Shown: piece by piece, positions 1 through 7,826 of the stretch
Position numbering within the stretch: position 1 is the first letter of the stretch
Layout of the letters: each line of letters starts with the position of its first letter
Assembly: GCF_007000325.2 (NCBI RefSeq)
Contig: NZ_CP117267.1
Location: forward strand, 2,294,001-2,358,000
From: Rhizobium rhododendri
GTDB lineage: Bacteria > Pseudomonadota > Alphaproteobacteria > Rhizobiales > Rhizobiaceae
Length of the DNA: 64,000 bases
Direction of reading: 5' to 3'
Program-made: the position numbers and the translations under genes
The notes under the pieces: generated by a model
The model's input: only the letters and a program-made list of their open reading frames with translations
Told to the model about the DNA's origin: nothing
The model's database searches: none

Positions 1-69
1 AAGGGCCGCGCCGATGCTACCCGCGTGGGCCAACGATGCCCACGGGTCCATAACCAGAGGGAAACAGAC

Positions 70-867
70 ATGAGCCTTACGCGTCGTAATCTATTGGTGC
101 TCGCCGCCGCCATCAGCCTTGCCGGCGGGTCGTCCATTGCCCATGCGGCAGAGACGTTGAACGTCGGTTCCTACCCGAGCAACCCGCCGTTTGAGTACAA
201 GACGGACTCGGGCGCCTTCGAGGGCTTCGAGGTCGACATCGTCAAGGAAGCCGCCAAGCGCGCCGGAATGACCCCCGAAATCGCCGACTATGGCTTCCAG
301 GCGCTGTTCGCCGGAACCTCGTCCAAGCGCATCGACGTTGCGATCTCGTCGATCACCATCACGCCGGAGCGGCTGAAGTCGCAGTCCTTCACCCAGCCCT
401 ACTACGATTCCGACATGGGCATCGCCGCCAAGGCCGACAGCGCCATCAAGGGCATTGCCGATCTCAAGGGCAAGACCATCGGCGTGCTGTCCGGCTCGAC
501 CGGCGCTAAATGGGTCGACGAGCATAAGGCCGCAGATGGCTTTGCAGACGTCAAGGGCTACAATGCCCAGCAGGAAATGTTCCTCGATCTCGGCGCCGGC
601 CGGGTCCATGCCGTGGTCAGCGACGTGCCCGGCATGGAATACCTGTTCGTCAAGATGAAAGGCTTCGCCGTAAAGGAGCGCATCAAGACAGGCGAACAGT
701 ACGGCCTGATGATGACGAAGGATTCCCCACTGCTCAACAAGCTCAACGATGCCCTGACAGCGATGAAAAAAGACGGCACCTTGCAGGCGATCCACAAGAA
801 GTGGTTTGGCAGCGATGCACCGGCTGGCTCCTCCACCGTCGTCGAAATGCCGATCCCCAAGGCTTGA
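70..867 (+). CDS. Amino-acid ABC transporter substrate-binding protein (family 3)
   Basis: Periplasmic receptor of a polar amino-acid type ABC importer, about 265 residues. The N-terminus has SLTRRN followed by a hydrophobic stretch ending in AHA, a probable export signal cleaved near residue 27. The mature part opens with NVGSYPSNPPFEYK and continues with GFEVDIVKEAAKRAG, which is typical of family 3 binding proteins. A longer in-frame start exists at 25, but ATG 70 has AGAGGGA just upstream (56-62) and puts the signal peptide at the N-terminus. A matching permease follows on the same strand. The ATPase partner is not in the window and may lie before position 1. The exact amino acid cannot be read from the sequence. 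Confidence 0.9.
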   Translation: MSLTRRNLLVLAAAISLAGGSSIAHAAETLNVGSYPSNPPFEYKTDSGAFEGFEVDIVKEAAKRAGMTPEIADYGFQALFAGTSSKRIDVAISSITITPERLKSQSFTQPYYDSDMGIAAKADSAIKGIADLKGKTIGVLSGSTGAKWVDEHKAADGFADVKGYNAQQEMFLDLGAGRVHAVVSDVPGMEYLFVKMKGFAVKERIKTGEQYGLMMTKDSPLLNKLNDALTAMKKDGTLQAIHKKWFGSDAPAGSSTVVEMPIPKA

Positions 868-956
868 TCGAACCATAAACTGCCATGATCCATGCCGGTC
901 GCCCCGAAGCCGGCATGGATGTGACGGACTGAACGCTTGCAAGACCGGTGGATACC

Positions 957-1631
957 ATGTCGCTCGTCGAGACCTTCTTCAACTACGACGTCCTGATGTC
1001 GTCCATACCGGCCCTGCTGCGGGGATTGTGGAACACCATCCTGCTCGGCATGATGAGCATCCTCATCGGCGTTCCCTTCGGCCTCGTCATCAGCCTGGTC
1101 AGGCTCTATGCGCCGAAACCATTCCGGCTGCTCGCTGTTGGCTATATCGACATCCTGCGGGCGACGCCCGTCCTCGTCGTCCTCATCCTGATCTATTATG
1201 CCCTGCCGTTCCTTGGCATCAGGCTAACGTCCTGGGCATCGGCCGTCATCGCCTTTTCCATCGTCATGGCCGCCTACTCCGCCGAGGTATTCCGATCCGG
1301 CATCGAGAGCGTCGCGAGGGGCCAGTTCGAGGCAGCCTCAGCCCTCGGCCTGCCGTTCATCGTCACGCTCTACAAGGTGGTCCTGCCGCAGGCGATCCGC
1401 ATCGTCATTCCGCCGATGACCAGCAATTGCGTATCGATGTTCAAGGATACCTCGCTCGCCTCGACCGTCGCCCTGCCGGAACTGTTGAAGGAAGCGCAGG
1501 ACGCCCAGGCCCTCTACGCCAACCCCTCGCCCCTGATCGGCGCAGCACTCGTCTACATCATCCTGCTATGGCCAATGGTGCGACTGGTGAGCATGCTGGA
1601 AAAGCGCTTCAAGACCGAAAAGGCCCATTGA
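957..1631 (+). CDS. Amino-acid ABC transporter permease (HisM/GltK type)
   Basis: Inner-membrane permease of about 224 residues, partner of the binding protein that ends 90 bases upstream. The sequence has several hydrophobic helices. It also has the EAAxxxG-type cytoplasmic loop that contacts the ATPase, here QFEAASALGLPFIVTLYKVV (about residues 122-141). This length and layout match polar amino-acid permeases. GTG 948 is an alternative start in the same frame. ATG 957 was chosen because the weak GGTGG at 947-951 is better spaced for it. No ATP-binding subunit follows, so the transporter must share one or have it upstream of the window. Confidence 0.88.
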   Translation: MSLVETFFNYDVLMSSIPALLRGLWNTILLGMMSILIGVPFGLVISLVRLYAPKPFRLLAVGYIDILRATPVLVVLILIYYALPFLGIRLTSWASAVIAFSIVMAAYSAEVFRSGIESVARGQFEAASALGLPFIVTLYKVVLPQAIRIVIPPMTSNCVSMFKDTSLASTVALPELLKEAQDAQALYANPSPLIGAALVYIILLWPMVRLVSMLEKRFKTEKAH

Positions 1632-1692
1632 AGTCTGCGGTTGCCTGGACGGCAGACGTAGTCTCTTGGACAGCACCGGCAGCAATCATTGC

Positions 1693-1718
1693 GGAGTGCC
1701 TCCGCAAGAAGGCACTCC
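1693..1718. terminator. Hairpin between convergent genes
   Basis: GGAGTGCC (1693-1700) and GGCACTCC (1711-1718) form a perfect 8-bp stem around a 10-base loop. It lies between the stops of the convergent permease (1631) and MFS (1740) genes, where a shared terminator is expected. There is no run of T on either side, so intrinsic termination is not certain. Confidence 0.4.
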
Positions 1719-1739
1719 AGAGCGGAAAACATTCAGCTC

Positions 1740-3023
1740 CTACGCCGAACCGACTTCTGCCTTACGGCCAAGCGCGCGTTCGACGATGATCACCAGCAGG
1801 CCTGCGGCTGCCAGGCATGCGGCAAGGAAGAACATCGGCACGATCTTGCTTCCGGTGGCATCGCTGATCCACGGCACCACGTTCTGCGCGATGAAGCCAC
1901 CGAGATTGCCGACCGAGTTGATGGCGGCCAGGCCCGCTGCGGCGCCGGCACCCCGGAGGAAGCGCGATGGCAGGCTCCAGAACACCGGCTGCCCGGCAAA
2001 AATGCCGGCCGCGGCGATGCAGAGAAAGATGAACTGTAGCAGCGGCGAAGTGACAAGGGCGGATAGCGTCAGGGCGATGGCGCCGACGAAAGCAGGTCCG
2101 GCGATGTAGGGTGTCTTTGCTTCCGTCTTGTCGGCAGCGGCAGGCACGACCCAGAGGGCAATCGCCACGACCACCCAAGGGATGATGTTGATGAAGCCGT
2201 TGACTGTGTTGGTGACGCCGAAGCCCTTGACGATGGTCGGCAGCCAGTAGCTCAACCCGTAGGCTGCCAGCGGAAAACCGATGTAGCAGATAGCCATCAG
2301 CATCACCCGCGGGTTGATAAGCGCCTTGAAACCGTCATCAGCAGTCCCGTCCATGCCCTGGTTTTCCTGCGCCAGCCGCTCTTTCAGCCACAGCTTTTCA
2401 GCATCGTTGAGGAATTTTGCCTCTTCCGGCCGGTCGTCCAGATAGAAGAATGTCACCAGACCCACCACGACGGCGGGGATACCGGTGGCGAGGAACACCC
2501 ACTCCCAACCGGCAAGGCCGAGAAAGCCGTGCAGATCCAGCAACATGCCGCCAAGCGGCGCGCCGACAGCATTGGCGATGGCGCTGAAGATCATGAACAG
2601 GCCGACCATGCGCCCTCGATAGTTCCGGGGAAACCAGAGGGTCAGGAGAAACAGCACGCCCGGAAAGAAGCCGGCTTCGGCGACGCCGAGCAGGAAGCGC
2701 AGGATGTAGAACATCGTCATGTTCTGCGTGAATGCCAGCGCGATCGTCACCAGGCCCCAGCTGACCATGATCCGCGTGAACCACACACGGGCTCCGAACC
2801 GCGTCAGAAACAGGTTTGCCGGGATTTCGAAAATGAAATAGCCGACAAAGAACAAGGATGCACCAAGGCCATAGGCGTATTCGCTCATGCCAAGCGTATC
2901 GACCATCTGGAGCTTCGCATAGCTGACATTTTGCCGGTCGATATAGGCGATGAGGTAGAGGAGACCCAAAAACGGCATGAGCCGCCAGGTGATCTTCCTG
3001 ATAAGTGCCTGTTCCGAAACCAT
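1740..3023 (-). CDS. MFS transporter, anion:cation symporter (ACS) family
   Basis: Twelve-helix major facilitator of 427 residues. The opening ITWRLMPFLGLLYLIAYIDR, with NVSYAKL just after, is the ACS family signature (phthalate, tartrate, hydroxyphenylacetate and rhamnogalacturonide permeases). RFLLGVAEAGFFPG and WFPRNYRGR are further family motifs in the N-terminal half. It imports an organic anion with protons. The gene is transcribed alone, convergent with the amino-acid permease. The substrate cannot be assigned. Its position near a putative aromatic/indolic catabolic locus makes an aromatic acid a reasonable guess, but nothing in the sequence proves this. Confidence 0.9.
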   Translation of the reverse strand: MVSEQALIRKITWRLMPFLGLLYLIAYIDRQNVSYAKLQMVDTLGMSEYAYGLGASLFFVGYFIFEIPANLFLTRFGARVWFTRIMVSWGLVTIALAFTQNMTMFYILRFLLGVAEAGFFPGVLFLLTLWFPRNYRGRMVGLFMIFSAIANAVGAPLGGMLLDLHGFLGLAGWEWVFLATGIPAVVVGLVTFFYLDDRPEEAKFLNDAEKLWLKERLAQENQGMDGTADDGFKALINPRVMLMAICYIGFPLAAYGLSYWLPTIVKGFGVTNTVNGFINIIPWVVVAIALWVVPAAADKTEAKTPYIAGPAFVGAIALTLSALVTSPLLQFIFLCIAAAGIFAGQPVFWSLPSRFLRGAGAAAGLAAINSVGNLGGFIAQNVVPWISDATGSKIVPMFFLAACLAAAGLLVIIVERALGRKAEVGSA

Positions 3024-3260
3024 GCCGCGTCTCCTCCTCGCAAAATAACAATCAGCCTCCCGTCACCTAGTGCCGGCGCAAAGGCTGGCAACCCTGTAAG
3101 GGAAACTTACAGTTGTGTCGCGGATTTGGTGGAGCGCCGTTTGATGCGTTAGTAGATAGAGCTGATAGTGGCAGCCCAATTCAAATTTGGAGAGAAGTGC
3201 TTCATACGTATATATTCGTGAAATAAAATAATTAATGCGATTGAGCGAATGTCGACCTGC

Positions 3261-3458
3261 TCACTTTATGGCCTGCCAGTAAAGATAATCCGTGTATTCC
3301 TCAGTAGTCATCTCCCGATAAACAACACCCATCGGTGAGGATTTCTTCATGAGGGGGCCATCAAGTGAGATGCCGGATTCAAGCTCAACAACACCGGTGG
3401 CAACACAAGGCTCCCACTTCTCTGTTGCCCCAAATAACCTGTTCAAAACCGCGATCAT
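3261..3458 (-). CDS. Small hypothetical protein (65 aa)
   Basis: Not recognised. The frame opens with MIAVLNRLFGATEKW and is acidic and soluble, with no membrane segment or cysteine pair. ATG 3458 is preferred because AGGGG lies five bases before it. A start 12 codons further upstream (3494) is possible. Codon use is less GC-biased than in neighbouring genes, and the gene borders an AT-rich stretch, so it may have been acquired. It could be an orphan remnant. Confidence 0.45.
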   Translation of the reverse strand: MIAVLNRLFGATEKWEPCVATGVVELESGISLDGPLMKKSSPMGVVYREMTTEEYTDYLYWQAIK

Positions 3459-3494
3459 ATCATCCCCTAGCTGAAATTCATGCTTAACAAACAA

Positions 3495-3838
3495 CTAACG
3501 CGGATTGCTAGCCATCAGATGTAAGCTGGGGACAAATTTGCAGAAGTGGTATTATTGCAACTATATTTGCAATGCCAACTTTTAGAGATAACAATGCCTG
3601 TTTCACGAAAAATTTTGAGAACAGGCCAGCATGGGCGGTAATTTACAAGCGAAATTATAGTTATAATATTATATAAATGAAATTTATTAAGGTAAAAAAT
3701 AAAACGGAAGGTCTGCTAAAGAAAAATATACATAATAATAGAAGAAATATCCACCACAGAATCTTTGATTTGCGTCGCCATGCGACGTCGATTGCCAATA
3801 ATGCCCACTAGATTTGGCTGCTGCTCTGCCGCCAACTC
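3495..3838. other. AT-rich intergenic island
   Basis: This stretch, especially 3520-3760, is strikingly richer in A and T than the rest of the window, with TATAATATTATATAAATG-like sequence near 3662-3679. A 44-codon frame starting ATG 3677 and ending TAG 3809-3811 would encode a very basic peptide. It has no convincing ribosome binding site and is not called. No tRNA, inverted repeat or transposase remnant was seen. It could be a promoter-rich spacer or a trace of foreign DNA. Confidence 0.5.
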
Positions 3839-4354
3839 TTAATCAAACTCCCCGCCCGAAAGGTGGTTGCTGACGGAGGCCTTGACGGTGCCGATGTCGG
3901 TCCAGAGTTCTGCGATGATGGACGGGTCTACGTCTCCCAGCATGTCGCGCAGCCACCCTTCGTGGGCGGCGGCCATGGCGGTGAACAGCTTTTCGCCCTT
4001 GGCCGTCAACTTGGCGACGGTCACGCGCCGGTCGCCGTGGGGCGTTTCGCGCAAAACCATGCCGTCGATTTCCAGCCGCTCGACAAGCCCCGTGACGTTG
4101 CCGTTGGTGACCATCGTCCGTTTTGAGAGCTCGCCGAGCCTCAGCCCGTCACTTTCGCGATAAAGCTGCGCCATCAGGTCGAACTGCGGCAGCGTCGCGC
4201 CGAATTCGGCCCGCAGCCGGCGGCGCACTTCCTGCGAGATCAGCTTCGTGGTCGACAGCATGCGCAACCAGAGGCGCAGTTCCTGCTTCTTGCCATCCTG
4301 GGCGCCGTGGGCAATCGCCTCCAGGTCGACAGTTTCGCTTTCTGCTTCGGCCAT
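3839..4354 (-). CDS. MarR family transcriptional regulator
   Basis: Winged-helix regulator of 171 residues, the usual MarR length plus a short N-terminal extension. The recognition region is LSKRTMVTNGNVTGLVERLE, followed by the wing TPHGDRRVTVAKLTAKG, both diagnostic of MarR proteins. MarR proteins usually repress nearby genes and release DNA when a phenolic or aromatic ligand binds. The gene lies just downstream of an FAD oxidoreductase gene on the same strand (4465-6033, 110 bases away), at the edge of the catabolic locus. It is therefore a good candidate regulator of that locus. Its ligand is unknown. Confidence 0.9.
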   Translation of the reverse strand: MAEAESETVDLEAIAHGAQDGKKQELRLWLRMLSTTKLISQEVRRRLRAEFGATLPQFDLMAQLYRESDGLRLGELSKRTMVTNGNVTGLVERLEIDGMVLRETPHGDRRVTVAKLTAKGEKLFTAMAAAHEGWLRDMLGDVDPSIIAELWTDIGTVKASVSNHLSGGEFD

Positions 4355-4464
4355 GATCCCCGCTCGAATTCCTGGACCGCAATCCGTGTTTCCATGGCAT
4401 ACGAAGCAATATTTGAAATGTCAAAGGTTTCGGGTCGGGCTGCCTTGCACGCCAGTGGATAGCA

Positions 4465-6033
4465 TCACTTCGCCAGCATCCGGGCAAGCAGGAAGCCGGA
4501 GCCAGCTCCCGTTCCCGCCCCCGGCCAGGTGGACGCACCGCACATGTAGAGGCCGGCGACCGGCGTCCTGTAGCGCGAATATCCGGCGACGGGACGGAAC
4601 AGGAAATTCTGGTCCAGGTGATGGCTGCCGGAAAGGCTGTCGCCGCCGATGAGGTTGGGGTTTTCGCGCTCGAGGTCCAAAGGCGAGACGACCGTCCGGG
4701 CGAGGATCTTGGCTCGCAGGCCCGGCGCATGGACCTCGATGATATCGATCACCCTGTCGGCGTAGTCCTCCTTGACCGCATCCCAGCTGAGCGCGCCGAT
4801 CTTCGCAGCGGCGTCGCCGAGGATCTCGGCCGGAAGAACCCGCACCTGGACCCAGAGCACATGCTTTCCGGCAGGCGCCCGTGACGGATCGATGGCGGTC
4901 GGCTGGCCGACGACCAGCGCCGGCTCTACCGGCAACAGACCGGCCGCCGCTTCCGCATAGACTTTCGACATCATCTCGAGATCAGGTGCGATATGCACAT
5001 AGGCAAAGCTCTTCAGCGCCTCTCCGGCCGTCCAGTCCGGCAGGCTGTCCAGCGCCAGATGGATCATCATCGTGCCGGGTCCGGCGCGGAACCGGCTGAC
5101 CTTGCGATCGAAGTCCCGGCGTTTCGGATCGGCATCGAGCAGCTTGTCGAAGAGGTTCTTCGGATTGACGTTGGCGATGACGGCGCGGCTCGCCTCCAGC
5201 CGACGGCCATCGGCCAGCAGCACGCCGGTCGCCTTGCCGCCGGACACCAGCACCTTGTCCACCGCCGTCCCGAGCAGGATCTCGCCCCCGCGTGCGGTCA
5301 GCATGCCCGTCATCGCCTTGATGATCGTATCCGCACCGCCTTGTCCAATGACCATGCCAAAGGCCTGGTTGGCCATCGATTCCAGATAGGGAAACAGCGC
5401 ACCGCCTGCGACATCCGGTGCAAAATCGAGGTGTAGCCCCCAGGCGGCCATCATCGTCTTAAGCTTCGCGTGACGAAACCGGGCATCGAGGAAATCGCGC
5501 GGAGAGGAAAGCAGCATGCGCACCGTGTCGTAGAGCCAGCCGCTGCCCTTTTGCCGCCAGGCCTTCCAAAGGACGTTCGCTGCTGCAAGCGAGGGCATGG
5601 GTGCACCGAGCAGCCCGAAGATGTGCGGCGCATCGGTGGTGAATTCGGAAAGCATTGCCCGCCAGGCCGCCGCGTCCTCCGGCGAAAGTGCCGCAATCGC
5701 AGCCGCCGTCTTTTCGAGATCGGTGCTGACGCCGAGATACGTGCCGTCTCGGAAGACGCTGGCGAAACAATCGGCGGCCGGTACGAAACCGAGACCGTTG
5801 GCAACGAGCTCCTGCCTGTATTGGGCAAGGAAGGCCGAACCCGCAAACATCGATAGGTTCATGGCGCAGAGATCGTGCCGAAAACCCGGTAGCGTCACCT
5901 CCGCAGTCTTGACCGCACCGCCGGCGGTCGTGCTGCCCTCGACGACTGCAACCTTCCAGCCTTTTGCGGTCAGATGTACCGCTGCCGCAAGCCCGTTATG
6001 CCCCGCCCCCACCACCACCGCGTCGTATGCCAT
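4465..6033 (-). CDS. FAD-dependent oxidoreductase, phytoene desaturase-like (paralogue 1)
   Basis: Flavoprotein of 522 residues in the NAD(P)/FAD-dependent amine oxidase/phytoene desaturase superfamily. The N-terminal dinucleotide fold VVVGAGHNGLAAAVHL binds FAD, and the C-terminus LYMCGASTWPGAGTGAGSGF closes the FAD site. It shares length, both ends and the LDQNFLFRP segment with the protein at 7827-9416, which carries LDQFFLWRP. The two are paralogues on either side of a cyclase-family hydrolase gene. Carotenoid genes are absent, so a carotenoid role is unlikely. In this context it probably oxidises an intermediate of the aromatic or indolic pathway, but the reaction is unknown. Confidence 0.85.
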   Translation of the reverse strand: MAYDAVVVGAGHNGLAAAVHLTAKGWKVAVVEGSTTAGGAVKTAEVTLPGFRHDLCAMNLSMFAGSAFLAQYRQELVANGLGFVPAADCFASVFRDGTYLGVSTDLEKTAAAIAALSPEDAAAWRAMLSEFTTDAPHIFGLLGAPMPSLAAANVLWKAWRQKGSGWLYDTVRMLLSSPRDFLDARFRHAKLKTMMAAWGLHLDFAPDVAGGALFPYLESMANQAFGMVIGQGGADTIIKAMTGMLTARGGEILLGTAVDKVLVSGGKATGVLLADGRRLEASRAVIANVNPKNLFDKLLDADPKRRDFDRKVSRFRAGPGTMMIHLALDSLPDWTAGEALKSFAYVHIAPDLEMMSKVYAEAAAGLLPVEPALVVGQPTAIDPSRAPAGKHVLWVQVRVLPAEILGDAAAKIGALSWDAVKEDYADRVIDIIEVHAPGLRAKILARTVVSPLDLERENPNLIGGDSLSGSHHLDQNFLFRPVAGYSRYRTPVAGLYMCGASTWPGAGTGAGSGFLLARMLAK

Positions 6034-6371
6034 GATCCACCTTCCGTTCCCTTATTATTTTATACATCACATGCATACATTCTGCGCCGCCGGCATCAAG
6101 GGCAGAGGTCTCGAAATCCCGTCATGGACCGCACGACGATGCGGAATTTGGCTGGAATAACGCCACTGGAGAGCCTGTTTTATAGGCCATATGCCCACCT
6201 TTGCCAAAATGTCGGGCGGCCTGAAACTTGACGCCCGAGCCGCCCCGCAAATGCTTGCAATATCATATGGTGTGACATAGGCTTGCCCCATTCAGCCGCC
6301 TGCCTGGGCGCAAGAAGGGCAGATCAATGCCCCATCCAGCACGGCGGTTTTCGTTCAAGGGGAACATACGA
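6034..6371. promoter_or_regulatory. Divergent promoter region between FAD oxidoreductase and cyclase genes
   Basis: This 338-base spacer must hold promoters for both the leftward flavoprotein and the rightward hydrolase gene. It is locally AT-rich at 6050-6082. It contains GCATACATTCTGC at 6073-6085 and GCAATATCATA at 6257-6267, which resemble sequences in the iorA/ABC divergent promoter (see 16958-16974 and 17076-17095). No gene was found in it. Confidence 0.6.
6073..6085. promoter_or_regulatory. Candidate shared operator, 40 bases upstream of the FAD gene
   Basis: GCATACATTCTGC differs at one base from GCATACATTATGC at 17082-17094, in the promoter region of the indolepyruvate-type oxidoreductase. 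Sharing between two distant promoters of the same putative pathway suggests a common regulator, possibly one of the two MarR proteins. This is inference from pattern only. Confidence 0.4.
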
Positions 6372-7157
6372 ATGACGTCGAACACGCTTGCAAGCCTGGC
6401 CACCGCCCTCGTTTCGGGCTCCATCAAGGTCGTCGATCTCACCGCATCGCTCGGCCCCGACACCCCGGTGCTCTACCTGCCGCCGCAGTTCGGCAAGAAC
6501 ACGCCGAAGGTCAAGGTCCACACCATCTCGCAGTATAACGAGGATGGGCCGTTCTGGGCCTGGAACTGGCTGGAACTCGGCGAGCATACCGGCACCCATT
6601 TCGATGCACCGAGCCACTGGATCACCGGCAAGGACAACCCCCGGAACACCACAGACACCATTCCTCCGCAGAATTTCGTCGCCCCCGTGAATGTCATCGA
6701 TCGTTCGAAGGAGGCCGCCGCCAACCCGGACTATCTGCTGACCGTCGACAGCATCAAGGAATGGGAAGCTGAGCACGGCGACATCGAAGCCGGATCCTGG
6801 GTATTGCTGCGCACTGACTGGTACAAGCGCAACGGTTCGACCGAGACATTCTTGAACGCCGACGAGAACGGCCCGCATTCGCCGGGTCCGACTGCCGAGG
6901 CGATCGAATATCTGCTCACCAAGGACATCATCGGCTGGGGCCAGGAAACCATCGGCACAGATGCCGGCTCGGCCGGTGGCATGAACCCGCCCTTCCCGGC
7001 CCACAACCTGATGCACAAGAACAACCGCTACGGTCTCGCCAGCCTCTGCCAGCTTGATCTTCTGCCGCCAAAGGGCGCCATTCTCATCGCCGCCCCACTG
7101 AAGATCGTCTCCGGCACCGGCTCCCCCGTCCGCGCCCTGGCCCTGATCGCCCAATAG
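6372..7157 (+). CDS. Cyclase-family metal-dependent hydrolase, isatin hydrolase-like
   Basis: Protein of 261 residues in the cyclase/kynurenine formamidase-like fold (PF04199). The metal-binding motif HTGTHFDAPSHW, with His72, His76 and Asp78, is intact. Known members open amide or lactam rings. Isatin hydrolase, which turns isatin into isatinate (2-aminophenylglyoxylate), has this fold. ATG 6372 follows AAGGGGAAC at 6357-6365, so the longer frame from 6327 is not used. The gene stands between two paralogous flavoprotein genes. With an oxoacid oxidoreductase and an aminobenzoyl-CoA type monooxygenase nearby, isatin is an attractive substrate. Kynurenine formamidase or another amidohydrolase is the main alternative. 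Confidence 0.85.
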   Translation: MTSNTLASLATALVSGSIKVVDLTASLGPDTPVLYLPPQFGKNTPKVKVHTISQYNEDGPFWAWNWLELGEHTGTHFDAPSHWITGKDNPRNTTDTIPPQNFVAPVNVIDRSKEAAANPDYLLTVDSIKEWEAEHGDIEAGSWVLLRTDWYKRNGSTETFLNADENGPHSPGPTAEAIEYLLTKDIIGWGQETIGTDAGSAGGMNPPFPAHNLMHKNNRYGLASLCQLDLLPPKGAILIAAPLKIVSGTGSPVRALALIAQ

Positions 7158-7337
7158 GCGCACCATGCCCTTAGGCGCTCCCTCTCTCCGCCACCGGCAA
7201 GGCTCTTGGCCCGGGAGAGCGTCCGCCAAAGGGCACCGGGCGCTTTCGAGCCCCGCTGCGGTGAAGGGACTGGCGGAAGCAGAATCGCTGCCTCCGCCCT
7301 CCGCCGCTAGGCAAGCCGCCGCCCCATACATCCCCCA

Positions 7338-7390
7338 CCCTCATTCCAGTGCTCGTCACAGGAATCCAGCCACGGCGCGTCTGCGCCGTG
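7338..7390 (+). repeat. Mosaic palindromic repeat, copy 1
   Basis: Module A reads CCCTCATTCCAGTGCTCG then TCACAGGAATCCAG and is partly self-complementary. It is followed by module B, CCACGGCGCGTCTGCGCCGTG, less one base an inverted repeat around CGTC. The same two-part structure recurs at six other places in the window, always between genes. Confidence 0.8.
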
Positions 7391-7423
7391 AAAAAACACT
7401 TGACCGTCCGCCACAAGCCTTCC

Positions 7424-7477
7424 CGCGCCCAAGGACTTGGGCGCACTGGATTCCTGTGACAAGCACAGGAATGAGGG
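7424..7477 (-). repeat. Mosaic palindromic repeat, copy 2 (inverted)
   Basis: Module A is present in reverse orientation (GGATTCCTGTGACAAGC then ACAGGAATGAGGG). It is joined to a different hairpin module, CGCGCCCAAGGACTTGGGCG. The exchange of the second module shows the element is mosaic. Confidence 0.8.
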
Positions 7478-7530
7478 AAACCGTGGCAACCTCCCGCCCT
7501 CCCGCAAAAGCCAGACTGGCGGAGACAGAG

Positions 7531-7635
7531 GCAGCAGAGGCAGCAGAGGCAGCAGAGGCAGCAGAGGCAGCAGAGGCAGCAGAGGCAGCAGAGGCAGCAG
7601 AGGCAGCAGAGGCAGCAGAGGCAGCAGAGGCAGCA
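7531..7635. repeat. 9-bp tandem repeat (GCAGCAGAG, 11 full copies)
   Basis: Eleven perfect copies of GCAGCAGAG run from 7531 to 7629, followed by a partial GCAGCA. The array lies between genes, about 190 bases before the second FAD oxidoreductase gene. Perfect identity implies recent slippage expansion, so copy number probably varies between strains. The long poly-Glu-Ala frames it produces are not considered genes. Confidence 0.95.
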
Positions 7636-7688
7636 TCATTGCAAGCGCCTATCCCACTAAGGCAAGCCATCGGAAGCACCACTTCCCT

Positions 7689-7741
7689 CCCTCATTCCTG
7701 TGCACGTCACAGGAATCCAGCCACGGCACGTCCGCGCCGTG
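7689..7741 (+). repeat. Mosaic palindromic repeat, copy 3
   Basis: CCCTCATTCCTGTGCACG with TCACAGGAATCCAG is followed by the CCACGGCACGTCCGCGCCGTG hairpin. It has the same orientation and modules as copy 1, on the other side of the tandem array. Confidence 0.8.
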
Positions 7742-7826
7742 AAGGGACGTCTCTGGGCTCGTCATATACCCTCCCGGCCTCGACGAGCGGGCCCCATCCT
7801 CCAACCACTCTTTGCGGGACAACGGC

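Larger units (their letters stand above)
7158..7826. other. Long repeat-rich spacer
   Basis: No convincing gene lies in these 669 bases. They hold three copies of a mosaic palindromic repeat (7338-7390, 7424-7477 inverted, 7689-7741) and a 9-base tandem repeat (7531-7635). Apparent reading frames through it are products of the repeats. Confidence 0.75.

Noticed and set aside
3677..3811. 44-codon basic frame in the AT-rich island
   Set aside because: No convincing ribosome site; AT-rich sequence yields lysine and asparagine codons by chance.
7531..7635. Possible CRISPR array
   Set aside because: Units are only 9 bases, without spacers; no cas genes.
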